The notes: generated by a model from the letters alone, not told the origin. A DNA stretch of 64,000 bases from Stappia stellulata (GCF_020176715.1 NZ_JAIVMF010000003.1:124001-188000), one strand, 5' to 3'. Shown: positions 1 through 7,968, counted from the first letter of the stretch. Translations and numbers: made by a program.

Positions 1-9
1 AGAAGCGCC

Positions 10-384
10 GTGCATAGTCTCGACCACGAGGAACTGCAAAACGAGAACGAGCGTCTGCGCGCGCGGATACAGGATCTCGAAGAGGCGTTGTTCGCGGACG
101 TTCCCGTGCCGGTCGAATTCCGTTTAACGACCCAAGAGGCAAGGGTTTTTGGGGTGCTGATCAAGCGCGAACTGGCAACAAGAACCGCAATCCTGGCAGC
201 GCTCTACGATGATCTCGGGCGGGATCAGGCAGAGCCAAAGATCGTGGATGTTTTCGTCTGCAAGTTGAGGAAGAAAGTCGCGCCCTTCGGCATCGAGATC
301 AGCACGGTCTGGGGGCGTGGCTGGTGCATGGACGCTGCTGTTCGTGGCCGCTTTCACACGCAGGATCGCGAGGCAGCGGAATGA
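10..384 (+). CDS. CtrA-like winged-helix DNA-binding protein without receiver domain
   Basis: Residues about 36-108 form an OmpR/PhoB-type winged helix. The stretch EPKIVDVFVCKLRKKV followed by TVWGRGW closely resembles, from memory, the DNA-binding domain of CtrA, the alphaproteobacterial cell-cycle master regulator. The N-terminal receiver domain with its phospho-acceptor Asp is missing; a short charged heptad-rich segment (about residues 5-28) that could dimerise takes its place. The protein would therefore bind DNA without phosphorylation control. The start is a GTG at 10, but the frame is open to the window edge, so the true start may lie upstream. The stop overlaps the next start (ATGA), implying coupling with the methyltransferase. 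Its target is unknown; direct-repeat sites in the phage control region are candidates. Confidence 0.8.
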   Translation: MHSLDHEELQNENERLRARIQDLEEALFADVPVPVEFRLTTQEARVFGVLIKRELATRTAILAALYDDLGRDQAEPKIVDVFVCKLRKKVAPFGIEISTVWGRGWCMDAAVRGRFHTQDREAAE

Positions 385-1115
385 CCCTCCACACGCTCAC
401 CTCCAGATCCGTGATGAACCGCCGGCTGCCGGCACCCGACGGGCTGGACTTCTTTCCCACGCCGCCGTGGGCCACGCGCGCCTTGATGCTGATGCTGTTC
501 GATTTTCTGCCGCGCATCTCCCTTGGCAGAAACCAGTGGCGAATGGAAACCGCCTGGGACCCGTGCTGCGGCGCGGGTCACATGAGCGGCGTGCTGCGCG
601 AGACCTTCTCGACCGTTCATGAAAGCGACGTCCACCCCTACGGACAGGATACGGTTCAAGATTTCCTCGACACGGAGCCCGGTGACCACCGGGTCGACGA
701 CGCGATCATCATGAACCCGCCGTTCAACAAGGCGGCGGCCTTCGTCCGGCATGCGCTATCCCATCGGCCGGCCATCGTCGCGGCGTTGGTGCGCTCCAAC
801 TGGATAGAGGGAAGGACGCGCTATGCGACGCTGTTCCGTGACCGGCCGCCGACGGCGGTGTTCCAGTTTGTCGAGCGGGTGCCGATGGTCGCCGGCCGAT
901 GGGCGATCAACGCCAGAACGGCGACGAGCTACGCCTGGTTCGTGTGGGTCGACAGCCCCTCCCCGCTGATCGCGGAGCACACGCCCCTGCTCCGCTTCAT
1001 TCCGCCCTGCCGACAAACGCTGTCGCGCGACGACGACGTGCTGCGGTTCGGCGGCTGTTCGGATCTTCCAAAGACACATCCCGTCATGCGTGGGCTGGAG
1101 AGGCTGACGCGATGA
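381..1115 (+). CDS. Phage DNA adenine methyltransferase-like protein (NPPF type)
   Basis: A class I SAM-dependent methyltransferase of about 244 residues. The N-terminal FFPTP (residues 24-28) resembles the entry motif of phage and plasmid adenine methylases, DPCCGAG (60-66) is the SAM-binding loop and NPPF (112-115) the catalytic motif typical of N6-adenine or N4-cytosine amino-methylases. The ATG at 381 was chosen because it forms an ATGA overlap with the preceding stop; a longer in-frame reading from 324 would overlap the upstream gene without a ribosome site. No restriction enzyme partner is adjacent, so self-protection against host restriction or epigenetic timing is more likely than a restriction-modification system. 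Target specificity cannot be read from the sequence. Confidence 0.85.
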   Translation: MTLHTLTSRSVMNRRLPAPDGLDFFPTPPWATRALMLMLFDFLPRISLGRNQWRMETAWDPCCGAGHMSGVLRETFSTVHESDVHPYGQDTVQDFLDTEPGDHRVDDAIIMNPPFNKAAAFVRHALSHRPAIVAALVRSNWIEGRTRYATLFRDRPPTAVFQFVERVPMVAGRWAINARTATSYAWFVWVDSPSPLIAEHTPLLRFIPPCRQTLSRDDDVLRFGGCSDLPKTHPVMRGLERLTR

Positions 1116-1471
1116 CCAGCAAGTATCCGGTCACTCAGCACGCGGTACTGCGGTATCTGGAGCGCGTCGAGAACGTCGAGCTGGCGCCCTTCTACGCCGC
1201 TGCGGGAACGGACGATCCGACCCTGGTGCTTGACGCATTCGAAAAGGAAACGGGCATCTGCATCGCCGCATTGCGGCGGAAAGTGCTGCCTCCCGAATGT
1301 GTCCCCGCGCTGAAAATGGGCGCGTCATCCCTGCGCTGCAACGGCTACGTCTGCAGGATCGAAAGCGGGCAAGTGGTGACGGTGTACAAACACAACAAAC
1401 GCCGCGTTCCGATCCGCACGCGCCGGGAAACCCGCGTCATGCGCCAACGCGGCGACAGGAGGGCAAATTGA
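1112..1471 (+). CDS. Small phage protein of unknown function
   Basis: A 119-residue protein that I do not recognise. It starts at an ATG overlapping the methyltransferase stop (ATGA) and stops overlapping the next start, so it is part of a tightly coupled early operon. The N-terminal part (TQHAVLRYLERV) suggests a helix; the C-terminal third is very basic (many Arg and Lys), consistent with nucleic-acid binding, but that is only a composition argument. No signal peptide or membrane segment is visible. Confidence 0.7.
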   Translation: MTSKYPVTQHAVLRYLERVENVELAPFYAAAGTDDPTLVLDAFEKETGICIAALRRKVLPPECVPALKMGASSLRCNGYVCRIESGQVVTVYKHNKRRVPIRTRRETRVMRQRGDRRAN

Positions 1472-1701
1472 GCGACGATCTGTTCGCTGAAATCAACCGG
1501 CTCTGTGCCGGCCGCGATCCGCGCCAGGTGCTGGAAGCGCTGGCCGACCAGATGGGCCAGGTCCTCGTCAGTTGCTCGCCGGACCACGCCAACGCGCGCG
1601 TCGGCACCTTCGAGCTGTTCATGCGCGTTCTGGTCCATGTCGATGCGGCACAGGATGCGGTGGGAATCCCCTTCCGCCTTGACGGCCGGGACGGGCACTG
1701 A
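1468..1701 (+). CDS. Small phage protein of unknown function, TTG start
   Basis: A 77-residue acidic, mostly helical protein starting SDDLFAEINRLCAG. The start is a TTG preceded four bases upstream by a strong AGGAGGG ribosome-binding site and overlapping the previous stop (TTGA), which decides it over the longer reading that would begin inside the upstream gene. It lies three bases before the primase gene in the same operon. The function is not recognisable; an accessory role in replication is only suggested by position. Confidence 0.65.
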   Translation: MSDDLFAEINRLCAGRDPRQVLEALADQMGQVLVSCSPDHANARVGTFELFMRVLVHVDAAQDAVGIPFRLDGRDGH

Positions 1702-1704
1702 CCC

Positions 1705-2829
1705 ATGGGCGACCGCCGCGAGCTGGAAGAGATCAAGCAGGGTCTCAAGGACAAGATCGAGGATCTGTGCCGTCGCCTTCTGCCGGATGGCCGGCGCATG
1801 GGCCGGCTGTGGGTTTCAAACAATCCGGTGACGGGCGATCATCGCAAGACGCCGGAGCTCAAGGTCGGACTGGATCGCGACAAGGGCGCCTGGAAGGACT
1901 GGCGGACCGGCGACAAGGGCGATGTGATCGGGCTGATCGAATACCTGCACCAGACCGATTTCAAGGGTGCGCTGCAATGGGCGCGCGACTTCCTCGGTCT
2001 GGAAAAGATGACGGTAACGGAGCGCCGCTCCTTCGCCATCGCCGCGCAGGCGCGCGCCAAAGAGGATGACGAGAAAGCACGGCAAGCGGCCGAATGGCAG
2101 CGCCGACAGGCGGAAAAGCTGTTCGAACGCGGGTTTATGGACGGGGCGGGTTCCACCGTCGAGCAACACGCACGGGAGTATCTGGCGCATCGGGGAATTG
2201 ATCTCGGCGCGATCCGCCACCGCGACCGCACGTCGTTGCGCTTTGCTCCGGAGGTCGAGTACTGGACGCTGGCGCAATGGTCGGTCGACGAGGCGACCGG
2301 GCGGCGCGTCAAGACGCGGCCGGGTCCGGCGTTTCCCGCGATCATCGCCGCGATGCGCACGCCACTCGGTCAGTTCCGGGCCTGCCACGTCACCTTTCTG
2401 GACCCGCTCCATCCGCTCAAGGCGGACCTCGGCCCAAAGCATTCCCCGCGGCTGATGAAAGCCGCGACGAAAGGAGCTGCCGTGTGGCTCTCGCACGGCC
2501 CGGAAGGCGTGCCGCCCTGGGAAGCGACCCGTCCGGCACCGCTAATCCTCTCCGAAGGCATCGAGACCGGCTTGCAGATCGCGATGGATGTCCCGGAAGC
2601 GCGGGTCGCCGCAGCCGGGTCGATCAGCGGGATCGGCAATGTGCCGGTGAATTTCGACTTTGTGTCCTGCGTGATCGTTGCCGGCGAAAACGATTGGGAC
2701 AAACCGCAGGCGCAACAGCAGCTCGACCGCACGCTGGAACAACTCGGCGACAGCGGCAAGCCGCTGGATCTGATGAAGCCGCATGCGGGATCGGACTTCA
2801 ACGACCTGGGAAAAGGAGACGTGGAATGA
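1705..2829 (+). CDS. Phage DNA primase with TOPRIM-like domain
   Basis: A 374-residue protein. The N-terminal 100 residues (GAWKDWRTGDKGDVIGLIEYL) match the pattern of the CHC2 zinc-binding domain of DnaG-type primases, but without the zinc-ligating cysteines. A charged helical linker follows. The C-terminal part carries a TOPRIM-like strand and acidic residue (LILSEGIETGL, about residues 280-290) and a second acidic cluster (GENDWD, about 330-335) that would bind metal. It should synthesise primers for phage replication together with the helicase gene downstream. Start ATG at 1705; the stop overlaps the next gene (ATGA). Confidence 0.85.
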   Translation: MGDRRELEEIKQGLKDKIEDLCRRLLPDGRRMGRLWVSNNPVTGDHRKTPELKVGLDRDKGAWKDWRTGDKGDVIGLIEYLHQTDFKGALQWARDFLGLEKMTVTERRSFAIAAQARAKEDDEKARQAAEWQRRQAEKLFERGFMDGAGSTVEQHAREYLAHRGIDLGAIRHRDRTSLRFAPEVEYWTLAQWSVDEATGRRVKTRPGPAFPAIIAAMRTPLGQFRACHVTFLDPLHPLKADLGPKHSPRLMKAATKGAAVWLSHGPEGVPPWEATRPAPLILSEGIETGLQIAMDVPEARVAAAGSISGIGNVPVNFDFVSCVIVAGENDWDKPQAQQQLDRTLEQLGDSGKPLDLMKPHAGSDFNDLGKGDVE

Positions 2830-3383
2830 CCAGAAAGAGGAAGGCCAATGCAAAGCCGAAAGGTCAGGAGAAAAGCGGTGAAAAGGTCTGGACTGGTGCT
2901 GTATCCGGTGAAGCGTTCGTTGAGGCGTCGCCTAAGGCAACTTTGAACGCGTCGCCCCTGCCCGCTGGCCCGCCGCTGTTCGGTGGGGACCATGCGCTGT
3001 GGATTGCCTTTCGGGCGACGCGCTCGGCCGTGCGCGGGTTGATTGGCGAGGATGCGCCCCAGCCCGACCCGGAAAAACTCGCCGACCAGGCCGTGTGCAT
3101 GGCCGATTTCCTGCGCAGCGCACCGGACGCGAGCGACGAGGCGGTGGTGACGCAGCTTTCCATGCGCGGCAAGGCGCGCGGCGGCGACGACACGCTGCGG
3201 TTCAAGGTGCGGGTGTTCCGCGACGTGCTCGCCCATGCCGAACGGCACCTGCGCGAGGCGGAACCGCCCGCCCCGACCGACGCGGAGCTGGCGGCCAAGG
3301 CTGCAAAGCCCGATCCGCGCGATCTCTCGCTGAAACTGGTCAAGGCGCCGCTGGCGCTGACGGAGACCGCCAAGGGCCGCTAA
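2826..3383 (+). CDS. Phage protein of unknown function between primase and helicase
   Basis: A 185-residue protein with a Lys-rich N-terminus, a Pro/Ala-rich linker and a helical middle (residues about 60-140). I do not recognise the family. The ATGA overlap with the primase stop fixes the start and argues that the two products are made together. It is followed by an intrinsic terminator-like hairpin, so it is probably the last gene of the first early transcript. The position between two replication enzymes suggests, but does not show, a replication or loader role. Confidence 0.65.
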   Translation: MTRKRKANAKPKGQEKSGEKVWTGAVSGEAFVEASPKATLNASPLPAGPPLFGGDHALWIAFRATRSAVRGLIGEDAPQPDPEKLADQAVCMADFLRSAPDASDEAVVTQLSMRGKARGGDDTLRFKVRVFRDVLAHAERHLREAEPPAPTDAELAAKAAKPDPRDLSLKLVKAPLALTETAKGR

Positions 3384-3404
3384 GGCCGGTTGCGGCTGGA
3401 GGGT

Positions 3405-3438
3405 GCCGCCGGCGGTTTCGACTGCCGGCGGCTTTTTC
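3405..3438 (+). terminator. Rho-independent terminator inside the early region
   Basis: A perfect 9-bp stem (GCCGCCGGC / GCCGGCGGC) with a 10-base loop, followed at once by five T residues and CT. It lies 21 bases after the stop of the preceding gene and about 20 bases before the helicase start, so it would end or attenuate transcription between the primase group and the helicase. Confidence 0.8.
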
Positions 3439-3457
3439 TCAAGGATTACGGGCGACA

Positions 3458-5305
3458 ATGGCAAAGCGGCGCACACAGGTCGGCAGACAGGCAACCCGAG
3501 CCCATTTTATCGAGGCAACGCGTCGGCTTTCGGAGCGCGAGGAAATCCTCGATCCCGATCCGAACCTGCCGCGCGAGGGAATCGGTCCGGGAAAGTGGGA
3601 CGGCGCGCCGTTCGACCGGATGCCACCGAATTGCCCGGTCGAAGTCCTCGGCCACAATGGCGTCACCACCTATTGCCGGTCGGCGAGCGGTCAGCTCCAC
3701 GCGGTCGAGCGATGGGACATGCACGTTCTGACCAGCTTGTTCGCGCCGAAAATCAACTATGCCTATTGGGCCTGGCCGGCTTTCAAGAAAACCGGCACAA
3801 ACGAGGACGGTCAACCGATCTACAAGGTCGACCGCGTGGAGCGCGACAAGGCCATGATCTGTCTTGTCTCGGAGGGCAAGCGGCGCGGCCTGTTCGATCC
3901 GGAAAAGCGCGTGCGCGGCCGGGGCGGCTGGATGGCCGATGCCGGCAACTTCATCTGGAATTCCGGTGAATGGCTCTGGATGGCCGACACGACCGGCAAG
4001 CTGGAGACCGCGCGGCCGTCCGAGCATGACGGGTATTTGTACACGCGCGCGCCCGACATCGAACGGCCCTGGGAAACATCGATCGATCGCGAGCAAAGCC
4101 CCGCGCAATCGATCCTGGAGGATCTTCGAACATGGAACTGGGAGCGGCCCTATCTCGACCCGGTTTTATTCCTCGGCTGGATCGCCTGCGCGTTCATGGG
4201 CGGAGCGCTCGACTGGCGGCCTATCGTCTTCACCAGCGGCGGGGCCGGCGTCGGCAAGTCGACCTTGCACAAACTGGTTCAAAGCATTTTGGGCGACGCG
4301 CTGATCGCGCTGGTCGACACCACGGCGGCCGGCATCTATCAGCACGTCAAGCAGGACAGCCTGCCGGTGACGGTCGACGAGCTGGAGGCCAAGCGCAACA
4401 GCTCCAAGTCGACCTCGATTATCGAGCTGGCGCGGCTCGCGTCGTCGGGCGGCAAGATGGCGCGCGGCGGCGCGAACCACGAAGGAACGACGTTTCAGGC
4501 GCAATCGTGCTTCATGTTCTCGGCGATCATCCCTCCCCCGATGGGCGTGCAGGATCGCACGCGCATGGCGACGCTGAACCTGCGCAAGCTGGACAAGGGC
4601 CACGGCCGCGAGCCGGTGGTGCGCGACACCGACGGCCGCATGCTTCTGCGCCAGATCATGGACGGCTGGCAGGAGTTCCGCGCGCGTACCCTGCCAGACT
4701 GGAAACAGACGTTGCACATGGCGGGATTCGATGCCCGCGCAATGGACACCTACGGCACGCTGCTGGCTGCGGCCGAACTGCTGGTCGGCCCGGAAGCGCT
4801 AGAGGATATCGGGCTGGAAGTTTCCGACCAGGCTGCGCTGGCGGAGGTCATCCGCGCGGCCACGGAAGCAGAACGGGCCGAACAGGTCGAGAAGTGGCAA
4901 GAGTGCATCGCGCACCTGCTGGCTTCGCCGGTAGATGCTCATCGGGGCGGCGACCGTTTGACGGTCGGTGGAATCATCGCTGATTTCGAACGCAGCGCGC
5001 TCGATCTGCAGTACGCCCGTGAAAGGCTGGCGCTGGCGGGCCTCGGCCTACGAAAGGCGGGCGATCCGGCCATCGGGCCTCACATTGCAATTCCAAGAAG
5101 TCACCCGGCGCTCACCAAAATCTTTCAGGACACGGACTTTTACGAAGGCGGCTGGTGGACAGCGCTCAAGCAGGCACCATCGCACATCGTCCTGCGCGGT
5201 CTGGAGCAACGGTTCCACACGGTGAAAATCAATCGGGACGCGAAATTCTGCCTGTTGATCGACCTCGGCGCCTATGACGCGGCGATGCCGAGGGCCGAGG
5301 GGTGA
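3458..5305 (+). CDS. Phage replicative helicase/ATPase (P-loop)
   Basis: A 615-residue protein. A Walker A motif GGAGVGKST lies at about residues 261-269 and a Walker B-like VDE at about 306-308, followed by an Arg-rich sensor region (GVQDRTRMATLNL). The first 250 residues resemble the non-catalytic N-terminus of phage primase-helicase proteins. The combination with the separate primase gene supports replication-fork unwinding. The ATG at 3458 was chosen because it follows the terminator hairpin; the longer open frame from 2999 runs antiphase through the previous gene. The exact helicase superfamily (SF3-like or other AAA+) cannot be fixed by eye. Confidence 0.8.
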   Translation: MAKRRTQVGRQATRAHFIEATRRLSEREEILDPDPNLPREGIGPGKWDGAPFDRMPPNCPVEVLGHNGVTTYCRSASGQLHAVERWDMHVLTSLFAPKINYAYWAWPAFKKTGTNEDGQPIYKVDRVERDKAMICLVSEGKRRGLFDPEKRVRGRGGWMADAGNFIWNSGEWLWMADTTGKLETARPSEHDGYLYTRAPDIERPWETSIDREQSPAQSILEDLRTWNWERPYLDPVLFLGWIACAFMGGALDWRPIVFTSGGAGVGKSTLHKLVQSILGDALIALVDTTAAGIYQHVKQDSLPVTVDELEAKRNSSKSTSIIELARLASSGGKMARGGANHEGTTFQAQSCFMFSAIIPPPMGVQDRTRMATLNLRKLDKGHGREPVVRDTDGRMLLRQIMDGWQEFRARTLPDWKQTLHMAGFDARAMDTYGTLLAAAELLVGPEALEDIGLEVSDQAALAEVIRAATEAERAEQVEKWQECIAHLLASPVDAHRGGDRLTVGGIIADFERSALDLQYARERLALAGLGLRKAGDPAIGPHIAIPRSHPALTKIFQDTDFYEGGWWTALKQAPSHIVLRGLEQRFHTVKINRDAKFCLLIDLGAYDAAMPRAEG

Positions 5306-5309
5306 AGCG

Positions 5310-5609
5310 ATGATCTGTTGGGAAAGTCGTTTCTTGGGCATCTATGCCGGCCGAGACGATCTGCGGCGGTTTGCGGCAAGCTTGAAACTCATGATCGGCC
5401 GGGTCGACGACGCACCGACAATGTGCATCCGCTGGCGATTGATTTTCGGTCTGTCCTGGGACTGGCGACCGAAATGCGTGTGGGTCGAGTCCGGTCTAAA
5501 TCAAATCTTGCGAACTGACATGTACGACAGCGCGTCCTGGACAGGGCGAACGCGCGATCTGGTATCTTGGCAATGGCCTATGAGATGGGAATTCTACAGA
5601 AAAAACTAG
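5310..5609 (+). CDS. Small phage protein of unknown function, Trp-rich
   Basis: A 99-residue basic protein unusually rich in Trp and Arg (WESRF, CIRWRLIF, LSWDWRP, WQWPMRWEF). It starts four bases after the helicase stop behind a GAGGGG ribosome site. The 3' end overlaps the 3' end of the opposing XRE gene by four bases, so the two transcripts collide here. I do not recognise it; the gene call itself is moderately uncertain. Confidence 0.5.
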   Translation: MICWESRFLGIYAGRDDLRRFAASLKLMIGRVDDAPTMCIRWRLIFGLSWDWRPKCVWVESGLNQILRTDMYDSASWTGRTRDLVSWQWPMRWEFYRKN

Positions 5610-5863
5610 GCCGATTGACGTTTTGCGGCGAGTCCGGGCTTGCTTTCCATCGGCCAATCGTCCGGCCTGTAACCGTCCAGATAAGCGCGCAGCAGTCGAA
5701 CAGTTGTCGGCCGCGCCTGACGATGCATCTCAACGTCCTCGCCGCTTTCCAATCGGCGCTGGTGTAGATCCGAATGGCCCAGCATGCGTGCCATGTCAGC
5801 GACGGAAAGCCCGAGCTGAACCCGGGCCTTCTGAATTTCGGTCGGTGACATGGTGTCGGTCAT
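5606..5863 (-). CDS. Small XRE-family helix-turn-helix regulator
   Basis: An 85-residue protein with a Cro/CI-type helix-turn-helix at about residues 8-45 (ARVQLGLSVADMARMLG, then an ESGEDVEM recognition-helix surround). It is the last gene of the minus-strand cassette, two bases downstream of the second methyltransferase, and converges on the early operon. No peptidase or dimerisation domain is present, so it is Cro-like rather than a LexA-type repressor. It may autoregulate the cassette through the inverted repeat overlapping the cassette promoter; that link is inference. Confidence 0.8.
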   Translation of the reverse strand: MTDTMSPTEIQKARVQLGLSVADMARMLGHSDLHQRRLESGEDVEMHRQARPTTVRLLRAYLDGYRPDDWPMESKPGLAAKRQSA

Positions 5864-5865
5864 GA

Positions 5866-6912
5866 CTAGAAAAGGTCCATCTGCGCGAGCGTTTCAGTTT
5901 CCCTTTTTTCGCACCCCGGTATCACATATTGCAAGCCGCATCGAGTTAGTTCCGTCGGTGACGGCTTGGCCACCTTAGCGGGCGCATCCACGACAATGCG
6001 GATTGCGGCAACGCTGGTCCCGCTTTTGAGAAATGATCCGTCGGGTAAGGTTTCCGCATATCCGTCCACGCATTCCAGCCAATCGCGGAAATCGTCCCAT
6101 CGGCGGCCTGTCCGGCTCAGCGTGCTTCCGGACATGATCGCCACAAGCCGGCCGCCGGGCTTGAGAAACCCAAAGGCGCGGCGCACATGCTCCAGGTCTT
6201 GACCGTTTTCAAATGGGGGGTTCATGACGATGCGGTCAAACACCTGCGCGGGGATCGCGTCCATAAAATCGCTGCCGGCCAGCGCTGACCCGTGCCCTTT
6301 CAGTTCCAGAACCTCGCGCAAGCGCGGCGAGACCTCGTAAGCCGTGATGCGGGCTGCCGGCGTCGCCGCCAGTACCGCGTCCAGCAGGGCGCCGGAACCG
6401 GCGGACGGCTCCAAAACCGTATCGCCGGGCTTGATGTCAGCAGTCGCCACGATGTCAGCCGCTAAGGACGCAGGCGTCGGAAAATAACCAGGGATACCGG
6501 CAAAGCGGGCATCGTCGAGGGCGCGCCGAAGCCGCTCGGCCTTGCGCCGCTCTTCTTGGTTGGCGGCTAGAGCCTTCCAGAGTACATGCGCGGCCTCGCT
6601 GTCACATGCAGGCTCACCGGTCTCAAAGCCGGCGTCGTAGTAGCCTCCAGACCGGTTGATTTTGGCCCGCGTCAGATCATGCAGGGCTTTTTTTGTGCGA
6701 ATGTTCGCGAGACAGGCCGGCACAGTGCCAGCTTCCGAAGCGTCCGCCAGCCAACGCAGGGCATTTTGGGTCCGCTCGAGGTGCAGCCCATCCAACGCGG
6801 CCGATGCCGCCTGCCGCTGCCGCCGGGGCGTGTTTGTATTCCGGTCTGCAAACTTGTTGTCAATCTGGCTTTGAAGGTTGTCTGCCAGTTCGCGCATGCG
6901 ATCAGGTGTCAT
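5866..6912 (-). CDS. Second phage DNA adenine methyltransferase with N-terminal extension
   Basis: A 348-residue protein. Residues 1-140 are a helical, charged extension. Then come FPTP (144-147), the SAM-binding LEPSAGSGAL (167-176), an acidic strand end (AYEVSP, about 191-196) and the catalytic NPPF (231-234), the order of gamma/type I-like N6-adenine methylases such as those on plasmids and phages. It differs clearly from the short methylase in the plus-strand early operon. Its neighbours are a DUF932 gene upstream and an XRE gene directly downstream; this trio resembles anti-restriction cargo of mobile elements. No endonuclease is present. Confidence 0.85.
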   Translation of the reverse strand: MTPDRMRELADNLQSQIDNKFADRNTNTPRRQRQAASAALDGLHLERTQNALRWLADASEAGTVPACLANIRTKKALHDLTRAKINRSGGYYDAGFETGEPACDSEAAHVLWKALAANQEERRKAERLRRALDDARFAGIPGYFPTPASLAADIVATADIKPGDTVLEPSAGSGALLDAVLAATPAARITAYEVSPRLREVLELKGHGSALAGSDFMDAIPAQVFDRIVMNPPFENGQDLEHVRRAFGFLKPGGRLVAIMSGSTLSRTGRRWDDFRDWLECVDGYAETLPDGSFLKSGTSVAAIRIVVDAPAKVAKPSPTELTRCGLQYVIPGCEKRETETLAQMDLF

Positions 6913-6955
6913 CGGCTATCTCCTCTCGGCGCGCCTCAATGGCGCTCAGTCGGTC

Positions 6956-7005
6956 TGATGCCGGGGATGCGGCCGCCACCTGGGCGGCCGCACTGCCGGG
7001 CATCA
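6956..7005 (-). repeat. Long imperfect palindrome between DUF932 and methyltransferase genes
   Basis: The arms TGATGCC...GCGGCCGCC and GGCGGCCGC...GGGCATCA pair over about 20 bases with a perfect inner GCGGCCGCC core. It overlaps the DUF932 stop codon. There is no T-run on the minus strand, so an RNA stability or processing hairpin is more likely than a full terminator. Confidence 0.5.
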
Positions 7006-7869
7006 GGCCGCCAGGCTGTCCGCGCCTTTCATCTCCGCCATGCGCTGCGAGAGGATCCAAAGGGCCTTGTTCAGCTTCACGTCCTGGTCGATCCCGTTGA
7101 CCGCGCGGGTCGAGACGCGCCGGCGCCGGCCGTTGGCATCGCGGGTGATACCGCGCAGCCCGCCGCGAATGACGTTTTCCTGCGCGACGTTGAACGTGGT
7201 CCAAAGGTCGGCCGCACGGTCGTCGCGGCGCCGGGGGCTAAGGAGTTGTTCAGGCGTGATCGGCGTGTCAATGTTGCCGTCAGCGTCGCCGAACCGCAGC
7301 ACATGCGCCGCTTCCGCGAAGGCCATGCGCTCGTCCCGCGCCAGCTCCACGCCCGCCCAGCTCGCCGGCGCCGCCAGCGCCTTTTGCGCCTCTTCCATGA
7401 CGCGATAGGTGCCTTCGATCACCTTGCCCTGCACGTCGCCAGAATGCCGGACTTTCACGCTGTCGATGGTGCCCGTTTGCGCCACGAGCGAATTCAGGCA
7501 GCGAATGCGGAACAGGCCGGCCATCAGATCGTAAGCGCTGGAACCGTCATTCGCGTTCTTCAACAGGATTTCGCAGACCGTATCGCCAACGCGCAGGCTG
7601 CTATCCTCGTCGATGCGACGCAGCCGCAGCATGTGCTTGGTGAAGTGGACCTTGCTTGCGTCGCGGCTGCGAGACTGTTTTACGCCGACCGGCATGAACC
7701 CTTCGGCCATCAGGCCGCGCAGGATCTCGATTGTCGGGATCGGCTGAAAACGGTCGGAGCGGCTTTCGTGGGCGGATGTGGCGAAGACCGACGGCGCCAG
7801 GCGGCGCAACTCATCCTCACCAAGAACCTTGGCGCCATCGAAACGAGCGGTGTTTGCGTAAATCGACAT
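7003..7869 (-). CDS. DUF932-family phage/plasmid protein
   Basis: A 288-residue protein that fits the DUF932 (phage/plasmid-like) family: an N-terminal FQPIPTIEILRGLMAEGF segment, a central HMLRLRR strand, then CLNSLVAQT and a long helical C-terminus. Members occur on plasmids and phages, often near methylases and anti-restriction genes; their biochemical role is not established. The ATG at 7869 is preferred over an upstream start at 7938 because a GGGGA ribosome site lies about eight bases before it, and the longer form would begin upstream of the -10 box. It is the first gene of the minus cassette. Confidence 0.8.
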   Translation of the reverse strand: MSIYANTARFDGAKVLGEDELRRLAPSVFATSAHESRSDRFQPIPTIEILRGLMAEGFMPVGVKQSRSRDASKVHFTKHMLRLRRIDEDSSLRVGDTVCEILLKNANDGSSAYDLMAGLFRIRCLNSLVAQTGTIDSVKVRHSGDVQGKVIEGTYRVMEEAQKALAAPASWAGVELARDERMAFAEAAHVLRFGDADGNIDTPITPEQLLSPRRRDDRAADLWTTFNVAQENVIRGGLRGITRDANGRRRRVSTRAVNGIDQDVKLNKALWILSQRMAEMKGADSLAA

Positions 7870-7918
7870 GGTCAATATCCCCTTGCTGGTGCGCCTCACT
7901 GGCGCTGCTGACGATAAA

Positions 7919-7948
7919 TTTATAACCAATGGTATCAAATGTAGTCAA
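7919..7948 (-). promoter_or_regulatory. Sigma70-like promoter of the minus-strand cassette
   Basis: On the minus strand, TTGACT (7948-7943) is followed after 18 bases by TATAAA (7924-7919), a near-consensus -35/-10 pair in an otherwise GC-rich region. Transcription would start near 7912, about 40 bases before the DUF932 ATG. It would drive DUF932, methyltransferase and XRE genes. Confidence 0.75.
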
Positions 7949-7968
7949 GAAAAATATTGCCATTGGTT
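7924..7968. promoter_or_regulatory. Inverted-repeat operator bracketing the cassette promoter
   Basis: AACCAATGG (7924-7932) and CCATTGGTT (7960-7968) are perfect 9-bp inverted copies 27 bases apart. One arm abuts the -10 box and the other lies just upstream of the -35 box, so a protein bridging both would block the promoter. The downstream XRE protein is the obvious candidate ligand. Confidence 0.6.
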
